This document shows positions 44,881-57,100 of a stretch of 64,000 nt of DNA, piece by piece. Positions within the stretch are counted from its first letter, which is position 1, and each line of letters begins with the position of its first letter. The translations under genes were made by a program, and so were the position numbers. This DNA comes from Phialocephala subalpina (lineage: Eukaryota; Ascomycota; Leotiomycetes; Helotiales; Mollisiaceae), in assembly GCA_900073065.1 (NCBI GenBank), contig FJOG01000015.1:360436-424435 (forward strand). The letters run 5' to 3'. The notes below the pieces were generated by a model that was not told where the DNA came from, did not search any database, and saw nothing but the letters and a program-made list of their open reading frames with translations.

Positions 44881-46136
44881 CTTTTCTCTCTTTCTTATCG
44901 ACAGTGTGTAAGTCCTCTTCCCTCTCCGCTGGCCTTCTTAGCTTATGACTAACCATTAAATAAATACGCTGACACTATCCTTTAAAGAGGTAGAAGTTAG
45001 GAGGAAAGGGGTTGGGAGGGCAGAGGTTGGAAGGGCAAAGCAGAGCCTTCCACGCGTTTGATATATTCAAATTCAATGGCAAAAGCAGTGTTTGGTGTCT
45101 GCTATTGAGCGCCTGAACACCAGATCCGTTTCTCCGGATGGTACACCAAAGGTTTGTATGGAATGGGGTCAATGAAGTCCTCTGATCACCAGTTTCGAGG
45201 CCATGGACGACGTCAGGCTATACTGAGCTTGGTTGCTGGTGGATGCTCCGGCAATGCTGTCAGGCGTTGTCGCGCAGAACACCTCCAGCTCGGAAATGTT
45301 GAGTCGAAGCGTACCGTCGAGTCTCATTTCCCTTGCCGTTTGTGAAACGAGTGAGACAGTTGAACGGGGTTGGCAGAGAGCTGATGAACTGGAACAGCAC
45401 CATGCCTCTGCAGCTAGTACCTCTATAAACACACTCTTTCCGCATATTCTTCTTATCTTCCTCTCACAGCGACATTCTGTAGATGTGGTCCTTGAATGCT
45501 GTACACGAGAAGGCTCACAATGGACTAAAAGGGGTTTAGAAAACGCCAACATTGTTGGGGGCCATCTGGTTCGTACTACATTGTGCTCCAAGTGCCTTGA
45601 AAGGTCCCTGGACGAAATGATGAACTCAGTCGGGTTTCGCGACGTGGTTTGCCTCTATGATAGTCACCCCCATGGGTCTCTGGCGTCCAATTTGGAAGGA
45701 AGTTGATAGGGTCGTTCTCAGCCCAGCCGGCCTTCCAGCTACACATCTATATGAATGTTGCAACAACACCATCGAAGTCTGTGTAATATTCAATTTCCGT
45801 TCGTGGACGAGAAGAGATGCTGCTCAATTGTCCCGCCACTTGGCGGTCATTATCATTTAAAGTTGCGAGAGAACTAATCTGGCGCAAGGTTGCAACTTAA
45901 GAGAAAGCTCATAGCGCAAATAAAAAACTAACAAAGCATTCCCTTCGTAACTTCGTCTATCATCATTTGCCTACTCATGACAGCGATCTCCTACAAAGTC
46001 CTGAGATACCCAGGACAGTATTGAGGCAGCTTTTCGGCATTGACGCCGTGATCTAATCGTAGTTCAAAAGCCCTTCCTCAAATCCTATGAGGATATTTCC
46101 CCAACTTCCAATGGCTCCTATGTATCCAATCCCTCC
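44881..46136. other. Unassigned region between LINE relic and ISA2
   Basis: Overlapping ORFs at 45233-45706 (+, 157 aa) and 45169-45591 (-, 140 aa) have no recognised domain. A purine-rich run of GGAAGG-like words lies near 44985-45045. It may hold further transposon debris, but no match was recognised. Confidence 0.4.
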
Positions 46137-47045
46137 TCAAATCTTGATATCGAAGCTCGTCCCGCATCCACAACTACTTGTTGCCAAAGGGTTATCCACA
46201 ATCTTGAACTGACTCCCAATCAACTCCATAGTGAAATCAACCTTACTATCCTTCAGCAGCTCCAGACTTGGTCCATCCATGACTACCCTAGCTCCATTGG
46301 CCTCAAAGACCGTATCGTCTTCCTCTAGCTTCGCCTCCTTCTCGCCCTTTGCATGTTTACTTTGTGTACTGCCCGGCGCTGGTGCTGATGGCATATCGTT
46401 CGAGTCGTTTGAGGAAATGTTCAATGCTGGTAATTGCTCCTCGTCCACTGTTCCACTTGTAGGACTGCCGGATGGCATGGCGTTCGGGTCAATGGAGGAT
46501 GTGTTTAAGGAGGGAGGTGCTTCATCTGGGACCGAATTACTGACTCCAAGTGGCGAAGGTAGTGTGGTAAGAGACATTAGGTATTGGAAACCATGACAGC
46601 CACCACTTTCAACTGTGATTCGGAGGGCGAGGTTTGGATTTGAGTCCTTTTTCATGATCTCTGAAAGTCTCTGCAATTGAGGTCAGTAAGTATTTGAGTC
46701 TATGGGAAATCAAGCAGATCATACATTGGCGGCTCTTGGAGTAATCTCAATGTTTATGTCTTTGCCGTCATCGTCCTTCCGAGGGTTGAAGATTGCAGTC
46801 GTTGCTTGGCGTCTCGCGGAGGATGTGAATACACGCTTCTCAACTCGACTTCTTGGAAAAGATGTCTTCCGAGTCCATTCATGGCAGACAGCTGTAACCG
46901 AAACACTTGGGAGGAGGAAATCGAGGACTGGAGGGGCGTTGTGGAGGTATCTGCGCGGGGCAAGCTGGAGGAAGGCTTGCGCTGCGGATGAGGGAGTAGA
47001 GACCGAAATCCGTGAACAGCTTCTGGTGATACAACGAGCTGCCAT
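46137..47045 (-). CDS. ISA2: Mitochondrial iron-sulfur assembly protein Isa2
   Basis: An A-type Fe-S carrier of the mitochondrial matrix that, with Isa1 and Iba57, matures [4Fe-4S] proteins such as aconitase and lipoate synthase. Exons 47045-46725 and 46670-46137 are in phase 0 (GTATGA donor, TTGCAG acceptor), giving 284 aa. The first ~80 residues are basic with no acid cluster, a probable presequence. ITPRAANRLSEIMKK opens the domain. The three cysteine ligands are in GGCHGFQY and the C-terminal SSCGCGTSF. Between them sits an unusual ~75-residue Ser/Pro/Asn-rich insertion containing a duplicated segment. Family members are usually shorter. Divergent from an SDR gene. Confidence 0.93.
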
Positions 47046-47675
47046 GACTATTGATGGTTGTCGGCTTCAGGCGCTGTCACAAGTCAAGGTGTTGAGTTCG
47101 ACATTCAAGGATGAATAATAATGTCATTTATTTACAAGGATTAGCGTCGGTCATCAGCGTTTAGTTGATGATCACGTGAAAGGTATAGGGTCTGCATTCG
47201 CTGTCTTCCTAGCACGATGGGCTCTCAAAGTCTTGAAAGAATTTTGCACTTGAACTGAACACCTTGATCCTGACAAACACTTCACTTGGGTCGGACATTT
47301 AAATGTCCATTTCATCAAGCATGCGGCATATCTCGTCAAAGTGAGTTAACCCTGTCAGCGGCTTACACATTTGTAATCCGCTGTTGAACTTCGGCCTTCG
47401 CGCCCCTCTCGCGCTTTTGGCGTCCTCGGTTTCGTGGGGATCTTGAGGTCAAATGCGATGAGGTGATAATCAGGCATCGATTTTTGGCTGAAGCTCTGCA
47501 TTTGGCTCTGGATATATAAGGTAGGTGGATTTCTTCATGTGAATGATCTCCTCCACCCTCATCATCCCATACAATCTCCAGTTCTTCCCCTTTACCAACA
47601 ATCAACTTTCACCAATTGCTCTTCAGGACTCACACAATTACAACACACCATTGTCGCTACGCAGGAACCGAAATC
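47046..47675. promoter_or_regulatory. Divergent promoter ISA2/SDR
   Basis: 630 bp between start codons. A palindromic E-box TCACGTGA lies at 47172-47179, the class of site bound by Cbf1/bHLH factors. ATATATAAGG near 47512 is a TATA candidate for the SDR. Confidence 0.45.
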
Positions 47676-48772
47676 ATGGTCAGAATCAACGACGTACGAA
47701 AGTCCAATCTGGCTTTCAAGCTCTCCGGACATGCTGAAGGCTTGGTCGCTGTCTTCGTCGGTGCGACAAGTGGAATTGGTATGGGAACTCTGAAGCAGTT
47801 TGCCAAATACGCCAAAGCTCCAAAGGTCTATATTCTTGGTCGATCCAAGAAAGCTGCAGCTCCCTTGTTGGACGAAATCAAAGTCTCGAACCCTGAAGGC
47901 ACATTCGAGTTCATTGAGTCGGAAGTCTCGTTGATGAGGAATGTGGATCTGGTTTGTGACCAGATCAAGGCCAACGAGAAGAAGGTTGATATTGTATTCA
48001 TGTCCCCTGGATACTTGTCATTTGATAGCAGAGTTGGTAAGTTGACCCTCAATGTCTGTGTCCATACAAGATGCTAATTGTATTTCCAGAAAGCGTCGAA
48101 GGAATGGATATTCCACATGCCCTACGATATTACACTCGACTCCGTTTCATCTATAATTTAATCCCGCTTCTGCTCGAGAGCCCAAATCCTCGAGTCGTAT
48201 CTATTCTTGCAGGAGGCCAAGAGAGCGCAATCGACATCAACGATCTGGAAGTCCGAAACAACTTCACATTCTTCAAAGCTGCCGCGAATGGCACAACTCA
48301 GACAACACTCGCCTTCGAAGAACTGGCAAAGTCATACCCATCAATATCCTTCATCCACAAATACCCGGGATTTGTCAACACTGGTGTCATTGCTAGATTG
48401 TTAGCAACGGCACCAGGTCTTTTCTATTATCCCGCCCAGTTAGCGAGATGGGTTGTACTTCCATTCATCAATTTGATCTCAACATCAGTGGATGAGGCAG
48501 GAGAAAGGGGACTTTTCCTCGCCACCAGTGCGAGGTTCCCTCCTGCAAAGCCAAAGACGGAATTCGCTGGTGTGGAAGTTCAGGGTGTGCCTGTTGCAGC
48601 AAGCTCTGTGGTTAAGGATGGCAAGGGAAATGGCGTTTACAGACTGAATGCAGATGATGAGAGTGCGGCCGAATCACCTGTTCTTCCAGGGTACAGATTG
48701 GATGATGTTGGGAAGACTGTTTGGGAGGAGACGCAAGCGGCTTGGGACAGGGCTTTGGAGAGATCAGCTTAG
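47676..48772 (+). CDS. Atypical short-chain dehydrogenase/reductase
   Basis: A 347-aa Rossmann-fold protein of a fungal SDR group often found near secondary-metabolism genes; substrate unknown. Exons 47676-48036 and 48090-48772 join in phase 1. The dinucleotide-binding motif GATSGIGMG is near residues 29-37, and VYILGRS follows beta-2. The usual NNAG is replaced by FMSPGYLS, and the YxxxK catalytic pair is not visible where expected; the region reads ANGTTQTTLAFEE. PGFVNTG occupies the normal PG position. It may have a divergent active site or a non-oxidoreductase role. The ATG at 47676 was chosen because MVRINDVRKSN fits the group. The frame is open upstream. Confidence 0.85.
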
Positions 48773-49311
48773 AGTGAAGGTCACTCTTAGTTTGGAGGCG
48801 TAATGTATACCCGATTTCACTTCGTCGCTTTTGAATTCCTGCCTTGCTTATACTTGAGCACTCTCGCAATTACATACATTTATTTCAGAGATAACCATTC
48901 TTCTTTCGATGGAGGTTTTCTTGTTTAAAATGACATAATCGTGCGAAGTTGATGATCTTGATGTGGGAAAGAACCACTAGTGCACTTTCACTCCTCGAGT
49001 TCCTCTTCAATCGCGCTAGCCAAACCGGTGGGACCAAGGCGCGTTCCTTCCTCGCTCGCTACAGTTTCCTTCAAACTCAACCTCAGCTCAACGACCGCTT
49101 CCAACAGTCCAACTTCATCAAACGCATCTGGGTTGGGAGGCGTCCTCTACTTGATTGATCTTGTATTCTTCTGTAAGTTTGCAGTTTCTCCTTCGAGTCA
49201 ACGGCCTGTGGACTGACCTCGTGGTACTCAGGATCCATACAGCGGTCACGGCTCCCAAATTTTGGCCATACAATCGGATCACGGTACATCGAAGTGCGCC
49301 TGACTTCCATT
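48773..49311. other. Intergenic region
   Basis: Between the SDR and the hypothetical gene. It may contain a 5' exon or leader for the latter (splice-like signals near 49170-49230), but nothing definite. Confidence 0.35.
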
Positions 49312-51172
49312 ATGGCTATCTTGAAGATGAGAGGTGATCGGTGCGAAGTTAGGATCAAAAACTACCCGGGCAGGACATACTTTGACGAGCACATCAAAGT
49401 CGAAGCTCGTGAGCAGCCCTGTGCAAAGGAGTGTGAACACTACATTGTGGGCGAAGAAGGCGAGAAGTTTACTGTTGAGATCAAACTCCACAAAGGCTTC
49501 GACTTCAACGAATTTGACAGGGTCCGCGTTCAATTTCGTCTATCAGGACACGGAAAGCATATTGCCAAGGTTGTCTTCTTCAAGCCAGCAGACAGCAGAG
49601 TGCTTCAATCTTCAATGACAAAGGAGCTAAAATATGCTAATGTCGATGAGGGCAATTTCAAGATGGTGGGATCTAGATTTGCATTTCGAGGAGTCGCAGT
49701 TGGCAAGTGGCTATATTACCCTTCAGCTTAATGCTCGGTGCCATGACTGACCATCAATGTAAGGTCGAGGTCTGGACCACGAGACAGACGCCACGGGAGT
49801 CGACCCACACGATCTTGGCTCTTTTGAAGTCAAGTTGTTCAAAATTGGATGGGAGACGAGGGAATTAACAGATGTGGAATATCAAGAGGCGTTGAAGAAA
49901 CCGGCCAAGAACGACACAGCTAGCACGGATGACCGACCACATCTCTGGCACGCACAAGAAGTTGATGAGGGTGCTTTCGTCAGGGATGGAATTACACAGG
50001 TAGTCGGGTCAATATCGATCCCGATCATCAATGTAGTGCTTCTCTAATGGGACTTAGCTTTGTGGGAGGCCGTCCAAAATCCAAGATATCGCCGCGCAGG
50101 CCGTTGCCAACAAAGCGTATCAGTTTTATCGGGAAATCCGTTCAATTTGTTTTCCATAACAGGACCGCAGGCGGGTAGATATTGACTCCTGATTGATACC
50201 ATTACAATCGCTAATGACAATCCAGAATTCCTCAAGCGCGCTGGAATCGTCGAGTATCCGCCGCCCCTCTATCTGTATGCTTGGGAGGACCTGGATGAAG
50301 AGGAGCGAAAGCAAGCAGTTCAAGAACTGCAAGCTATCAATAAAGAACATGTTCACAAAGTTTTGGAAGCGAAACATGGGCATCTGGTTCCGAAGCCAGG
50401 CAAATGCCGCAAGAAGGATGAGCCGAAGGAGTGGCGAGCCTGGTCCAGGATGTATGTCTGGGAGAGAGAATTAACATTCAATACACTCGAGGTAACTTCA
50501 TCAGAGACTTGACTTTTCTTCGATGTCTTGATGCTCACATGAGATCCGGAAAGCCGTAAGGGATTACGAGAAGGGAGAGGTTCAAAAGCACTATGAGAGC
50601 AAAGCCGGTGAAATAGTCTCCCTCGTCGATGATGGTCCTGTCGAAGGACGCAAACTCAAAGAATTCATTGATCTACTGTCCGATTCGGGCGACGACGAAC
50701 TTACTTCTCCCGATGCGCGCAAATCAGACGCTTTGAAGGCAGGTGGGAAAGGTGGCAAAGTTAAGCATCTTCGAGGATCGTTAAGTCAGGAACACGCAAG
50801 TCACCATGGCCCGAAAACAGTCCACCTCTAAGCAAGACCTCCCCGTTGAGCGTCCTGCAAAGAGAGCCAGACACGCTCGAACACGCACAGATTCTAACCC
50901 CGATGAAGAAGGCTCTATTTGTGATCTTCCAACCAAGACGCATGAAGTCGACAAGTCTCACCGTGACCTTGTCTCCGGAGACGAAAGCTCCGTTGATGAA
51001 GAACTGGAGAAGAAGAAATTGAAGGCTAGAAAGCTGGCTGAGGTAATCGAGGCCAAGAAGGAATTAGTAAAGCTCTAGCAAGAGCAGCTTCCCTTGGAAG
51101 AAGAGATCGAGAAGGAGCAGAGGAAGAAGAGAAACTTGAAGAGAGGACAGTCTAACATGGTGAACATCGAAT
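49312..51172 (+). pseudogene. DUF7918-like hypothetical protein, 3' end broken
   Basis: A multi-exon protein resembling the fungal DUF7918 group (function unknown). Supported parts: 49312-49702 and 49764-49999, an uncertain exon from 50058, then 50226-50491 and 50544-50831 ending in a stop. The first intron uses a GC donor (GCAAGT). The N-terminal domain has EVRIKNYPGRTY and KFTVEIKLHKGFDF. Later segments are FLKRAGIVEYPPPLY and KAVRDYEKGEVQKHYESKAGE. From 50806 a different frame encodes a charged tail (KRARHARTRTD, EEELEKKKLKARKLAEV-like). It meets a TAG at 51076-51078, after which the same frame stays coding-like to 51172. The simplest reading is one frameshift near 50800 plus one nonsense change. 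The donor near 50165 is weak, so this exon is unsure. Confidence 0.5.
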
Positions 51173-52087
51173 AAGAGAGGAGGTATGTGCATCCATGTGT
51201 TCATTGGCAAGGAAATGGCTAGCATCCACGCATGGCGATTTATGTACAGCATCGCTGAATTTCTGAGGGATTGTGGTTTCAACGTTTGATTTGCTCTCCG
51301 GAAATTTGCTGCGGCTTGGTTCCACTTTCCCTTACCTTGTAGCTTATACATCATATGATAAAAGAAACTTTCCTTGAAGCTGTTCTGCATAAGTGACCTC
51401 GATGACTGCAAATGTGGAACGTGTCATAACGGACGGGACTTGCCAACCATCATTGAATGCTATGCGGCTTTGTTTTGTCAGAGGTCAGACCGCCGGATGG
51501 CACGCTATCTAGTCGAGGGCAAGGAAGGAGGAACGAAGGAGCCAACTGTCATGACTTACTGATCACAGAATCACAGGCACGCCAAGACAATATTTCGTGA
51601 TTATTCGGACCATAAAATCTTTCGATGACTTGGTCTGGATCACGTATGTTAAAGTTCCAACATGCAGTTGCTGTTTTCGAGATAGCGATCAGAGCTAACT
51701 GAATATGGTAAGACTTACATACATGAATCATGATGGCAGCTTCCTTGCTTTGCCACTTCTCCACCAGCTCCTAAACAAGCAATGTTGTAGGAGTATATAT
51801 ATACAGGCATCACTCCCTACTATCTGAGCTCCATGCGTCCTCTCCTCCTTCCTGATTCAGCCTGGCCGCCTGGCCGTTCTAGCGTCTGCTTTCTACCTCG
51901 GACATCCCCACTTACGATTATTCATGAGGCATGTCGCGGCATGCCACCGACATACTCTAGGAGCACGGGCTCCTGTGGTCAGTATCGGCGATCAAGGAAG
52001 AGAGTATCCTTCGAAGAGGTTGAAGTGGGTTTCCGAATGCAACGATTAAAGCTCGTCGAGAACTTCCTGAGCATCATTGGCCACCTC
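51173..52087. other. Unassigned region with in-frame transcription-factor remnants
   Basis: On the minus strand, 51990-52087 continues the frame of the gene at 52088-53359 beyond its stop. The ORF at 51549-51764 (-) has splice-like borders and a TATA-like ATATATATA near 51798, but no known domain. Confidence 0.35.
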
Positions 52088-53359
52088 TCATCTCAAAATC
52101 CTTGTCCTACCCAAGTCGACAGCCGGATCCTTTGGGTGCTTAAAAGGCGACGCCCTCCTCGAAGCCTCTACACTCTCTTTAAAGACCCAAGGCGTCCCAT
52201 GCACCTTCGCGTGATTGAAATCCAGCCATAAAATCATCCTCTCCAAGAGACCTTCTAGGCCAAGACTTTTCAACCCTCCACGCATATCCACCATTCTTTG
52301 AAGGCCCGTTATATGAACTTTATACGAATCGGAATCGCCATACATCGATTCCAAGATGCTCATACAGAAAACGGCTCCTATCGTAGTGTCATCGGGTCCG
52401 GCTTTTGAACTGGATAAGGACTCGTTGATCCCTGATATGGCTTTTTGGCGAAGGTTAAGCAGACTGGGATGTCCCAATGACAATTTCTTCCGGAAATGAT
52501 AGATGGAGCCGGCGAATGCAAGGGCCGCATAGAATGTGGTTGGGCTCTTCATGATAAAAGGGAACCAGGTGGTTCTCAGGAGGAAGACCTCCCCTTCCCG
52601 GTCGATACTTGGTGTATCTACGAGAATGTACGTAAGATCTGTGGAACATTAGCATTTGAAACCATTCAACAGGTGATGCGATAATTGCTCATATTCAGCA
52701 TAGGACTTACAGAAGTCGAGAATTGGGTCATAAAACGGTTTCCAACGCACAGGATACGACCGAAATGGATCAATCCTCGTGCCACTGAACGGCGGAGAAA
52801 TGGGTGTAGCTCCGAATCCCTTGCCAAGGGCATCAAACTCAGTTCCAGCCAAACCGTCCGACAGAAGGATCTGGAAGTTGATAGACTCCGACGATGATTC
52901 GGACGATAGGGTAGGAGTAGGCGTCGACGTTCGAGACGCGCCCTCAATTTTGGCTATCCTCTTACTGGTCGAGCGACGATGAGTAGGAGGGATATCATAC
53001 CTCTCATCATCCTTATGATGTTGATAATACGCTACATGAGAGCGCACGGCTCTCTTCTTCGACCTGGTCTTTGATTCATTCGGGTTCGTGATAGTGACGA
53101 AACTAAAAGCCGGAGGTTTTGGTACTGATGCCGCCGTAACCTTACTCCTCTCAGGCACGCGATTCCCGTTGCCTGCAAAGCCCTTGCGATTCATCGTCCC
53201 AATAATTGGTTCCCAGATGCACGGGTTGTGGCGAGGGGTACGCGTTCGAGGACGTACAATGGATAGCTGCGGTGAAGCACTCGCAGGGGAAATCTTTGTT
53301 GGGTGCAACATGAGTTGAACTTGGGAACATGACGTCCAGTGCCAGGTACCTGAAGGCAT
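52088..53359 (-). CDS. Fungal transcription-factor-domain protein, shortened
   Basis: A 399-aa protein of the large fungal group with a transcription-factor domain (PF11951 type) but no Zn2Cys6 cluster. Exons 53359-52711 and 52638-52088 join in phase 1. Typical landmarks are FSFVTITNPNESKTRSKKR and AVRSHVAYYQHH near the N-terminal third, and GTRIDPFRSYPVRWKPF. TTWFPFIMKSPTTFYAALAF and the HITGLQRMVDMRGGL block follow. The domain normally continues further. Here a TGA at 52090-52088 is followed in the same frame by plausible coding (EVANDAQEVLDEL, stop TAA, SLHSETHFNLFEGYSLP). So the C-terminus seems lost by C-to-T type nonsense changes (CGA to TGA, CAA to TAA). The start is uncertain. It may be a pseudogene. 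Confidence 0.7.
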
Positions 53360-54126
53360 ACGCTAATTAATAGAGAGCGGCACTAAAGTTATGCAGCCCC
53401 CACAACCAGTTAAACTTCTGCGCAAGAGATCGTCGATCTCGGAGCATCTGCATAATATTTCCCGACGCTTTCAAGGCTTCATCATTTGCTGAAGGTGTTC
53501 GTCTCGCTTTAGATTGCTTTTTCAGCCGCATGGCCGTGCTAGGCAGTTTGTAGCGGAGTCATGCAGGCTCGACGAAGATCGCGGCATAAAGGGGCCGGGA
53601 TTACAGGGCATAATTTTATAAAAGCTCTATAAGCTCCCCTGATCTGCACGTCCTCTGTAAGAGCCCTATAATACTGGTTCCCAATGGGGAGTACCTACTG
53701 TCACTGTACGAAGTAGGCTTTGGAGCCTCAGTCCCAACGCCCGAAGCGGTGGAACTGCGGGGTTCGCTTCTAAAAGAGGGGTAGGTAGGGGAGCGGTGAG
53801 CACCATGGGGGGGCCCGCACCACAAAGTCAAGAGTATCTAATCGAAGGGTAGGGCCCTATGATGTGAGATACTCTTGGCAATACGATTGGCTTGAACCTT
53901 GTTTTGGTCTATGTAAATAATGTCCAGGACTCCTTTGAAGACTATCGCTTCGTGACGACGCCTGATGCTACTGGTGAGGGAGTGCGCCTAATATACAGAC
54001 CAGACCTCAATGTCATATGCGCCTCATGATGCAAGCCCTGAACATGCGGAAAGGAATCGATGATAAAAGAAAGAAATCGCAGAACTTTTGTGGTATTTCC
54101 CCTTTCCAAATAACGCCGCTCCATTT
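53360..54126. other. Intergenic region
   Basis: Promoter side of the transcription-factor-domain gene and 3' flank of TSC2. Only short ORFs. No repeat or RNA recognised. Confidence 0.45.
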
Positions 54127-57100
54127 TTACGCCCATCTTGAGAAATCAAGACTATCAACAAGACTCTCCTCCCCTGCCGCTGGTCCCACTTCCGTTTCCG
54201 CCGTAGAGAGAACAGACGAGCGCTGAGATGCCGGTTCAGTCGTCGTGCTAGTCAAGAAGTTGGCTACCGATGATCGTCGGAGGCTGCTCAAACTGTCTCT
54301 CACGTTTCCTATGCCATTCGAGGTTCCAGGTGGTGATGCGGGTGTCGAACCGGCGGGTTTAGGACCGTACCTGTCTCGAATGCGGTTTATCTCTTGGAGT
54401 CTGTTCCGCCAAGATGATACATGCTCTCCTCCATCCTTATTCGCCCATACAAGTGAAAAGACAGATGCATTTAGAGCTAGCAGCCGGATGAAGCCTGGCA
54501 AGTTTGCCAAGCTCATAATTTTCGTCTCCGCTGCAGGCGAGATCTCCGGAAATCCTGGTTTGCTCATCACCTGTACTTTGTAAAAGGCGTTGTCTGCTTG
54601 CGTCTTCGATCTAACGCGAGTCGCGACGAAGGACGCCCTCGATTCCGGGGTAATGACAATATTCACATAGTTGAACTCGGAGGGAAATGTGTCGAAACGG
54701 AATGGTAGTCCAGAGTTGTTGAAGATGATGTTCACAAAGTCGTTGCCAATGTGTCTCTTCTTGCCGATGCACTGAGGGTCATGATCCAAATTGGTTGGCA
54801 TCTGCGTTGTGACGTGGAAGACAATCTCAGTGACTCGGTCACGCCAACAAAAAGTGTACTCCCCATCCGTATTGAACTGACGATCGAGACCTTGAGTGTT
54901 GAACTTGGCGCCTTGGAGTTTCGTGAGTGTCCCTAGACCTGATAAGAACTCGGTGTAGTCACTGCTGCCTTGTATATTTGAGAGAATCTCGACCTCGTTG
55001 GTCTGGTTCTCCCCAAGATATATCACTCCAACCTTGTGCCCATCCACAGTGAAGCTGCGGTTGAAGTTCTTTATAGCACGTTCCATAAATTCGTCGTTAG
55101 GTAAAGGAATGGGTCGCATTGCCTCGCCTACTTGGGGAATAGATGCGGTCAACTGGAGGAGGAGGTGGCTCGGTAACTTGACATTATCCTCGAAGTGTCG
55201 TCCATCTTTCATCATGTCGTTTTGTATCTGTTCCTGGTGAGGTGGAGGTCGGCTGAATTTCTCCTGAATAATGTAGCAGGAGGTCCCGGAGGGCTGACGT
55301 TTTGTAATCTGCGCCCAATCTCCTCGGGTAGCTTGCTCGACAGTGATAAGGCTGTTGCCAATTATCCACCTCTTCTTCATGATCTCGCCAAAAGTCTCTT
55401 TGCTGAATGAAGGGTCAGGGTCTGATTCGTCAACATCGGCATATGCCACTCTCTGCATGAAATCCAGCGTCACCTGAGCTTGCTCGTCAATCTTCTCCTT
55501 GCCGTTTATATCAGTCGAAACAAGGTTCTTCGTGATCCAGCTTACTTGACCAGCACGATCAGGAAGCTTCAAGGAAAGGAACCAGAATATAATGACGTGG
55601 TACGCTAAGGCATAGACATATTGAGGCAAGTCATCCGACGTGTTTGGCTGAAAATTGCTCTCAGCAGGGCTGTTATCGGTGACACCACGAGAACTGCTCA
55701 AGGAAACCCCAGACGTCCTCACAGGAGGAACACTGTTGCGATTAGAAGTCTCCTTTGCTTGCTGATCACGAACATATTGCAAATAGCGGAAGCAGATCGC
55801 GAACACTATTCGATATTCTTCCTCTCGGAAGTTCACATATAGAGCAGGCAGCCTGGCAAGACAAGCCAGAAACTCAAGAATATGAATCGCCACGTGGCTC
55901 TGGGTGATGATTTGTGACATTTTCTGGAGTATGTGTATCAACGACTTGCTTGTGGATCCAGGAAGTTCGTGGCAGCATATTGAGAGAGCATGGATGCAAC
56001 ATTTCGAAGTCCGTTCCCCGACTCCCTGCAGAAAAGTTCGAACAATATCGTCCGAATCTTGTTTCTGGAAGTGCCTATGATAGCTCATGATCATATTCAA
56101 ATTTTGGAATAGGCAGATGGCCACGTCGGCTTTCCGAAGTCCGGACGACATTGGGGGCTCCTGGAAGCTATTGCTTTTAATGTGTTCACAGATCACCTCC
56201 CTAAGAGACCTGACCTGAGGTATCGCCGCCTTAAACAGTGCCTGATTTGTCAACTGGTAAGGCAGATGGACAAGTATGTAGCTGTATACTTCCCAGTCAC
56301 AACCGTGTTCGATGAGGGTAGTTATTGTCTCTAGGTAAAGACCGATGTCAAGGGCAGTTTGACTACCAGGAATTGGCGTAGCTGGTTCCTTGGTCTCGGA
56401 TTCGGACTTCGCATTCTCCCCATCATTCTGTGTCTCCCCAGGAATGCTCAAACCGTTCTGTGTTGCAAGATCTGACTCTAGGATAGATACTAGAATTGAG
56501 CTAGCGCGCCCAGATGCAGGTTCAGGCAATGCATCTTCATCTGGTGTCATCCACATCTGATGATTTCTCTGTAAAGTTCTCGTAACCCCGCTGCCGGACC
56601 GGAAAGGTTGTCTAGACTGGGGGTGCCCTTGTCCGAACGACGTGCTTCGCGAGATGCGAGCAGACCCCGAATCTTCGGCGCGAGTTGAGCGCTGCTGCTG
56701 GACCGCTTCATCAGTGGCTTGTTTTCTTGCTAACGACGCTGGTGTTCGATACAAAGTGGCGGCGAGTCCGTCGGATTCCGTGAAAGACGTCAGGAATATC
56801 CTGTTCGCCCAGTCGGCTCGTAGTCGAAAGAGCATCTTCAAGGCTGAAATGCGTGCATCTGTCTCACAGTCGTGGGACTTTGCAACCCACAGCAACTCAG
56901 CAAAGATCCTAGATGCTTTCGAGGGAGATTTGTCCATTATTCTCATGAAGATTTGGATGAGACCTCTAGTAACCACATTCGACGGGGTCGACGGGTTCTG
57001 TATCAAGCTGTTTGGAGGTAGGGTCGATGTAGATTTGTTTGGATTCATGAAGCCTTGCCGAGATCCTGGCGGGGAGCCCAAAGGCGATTGAAGTCGATCA

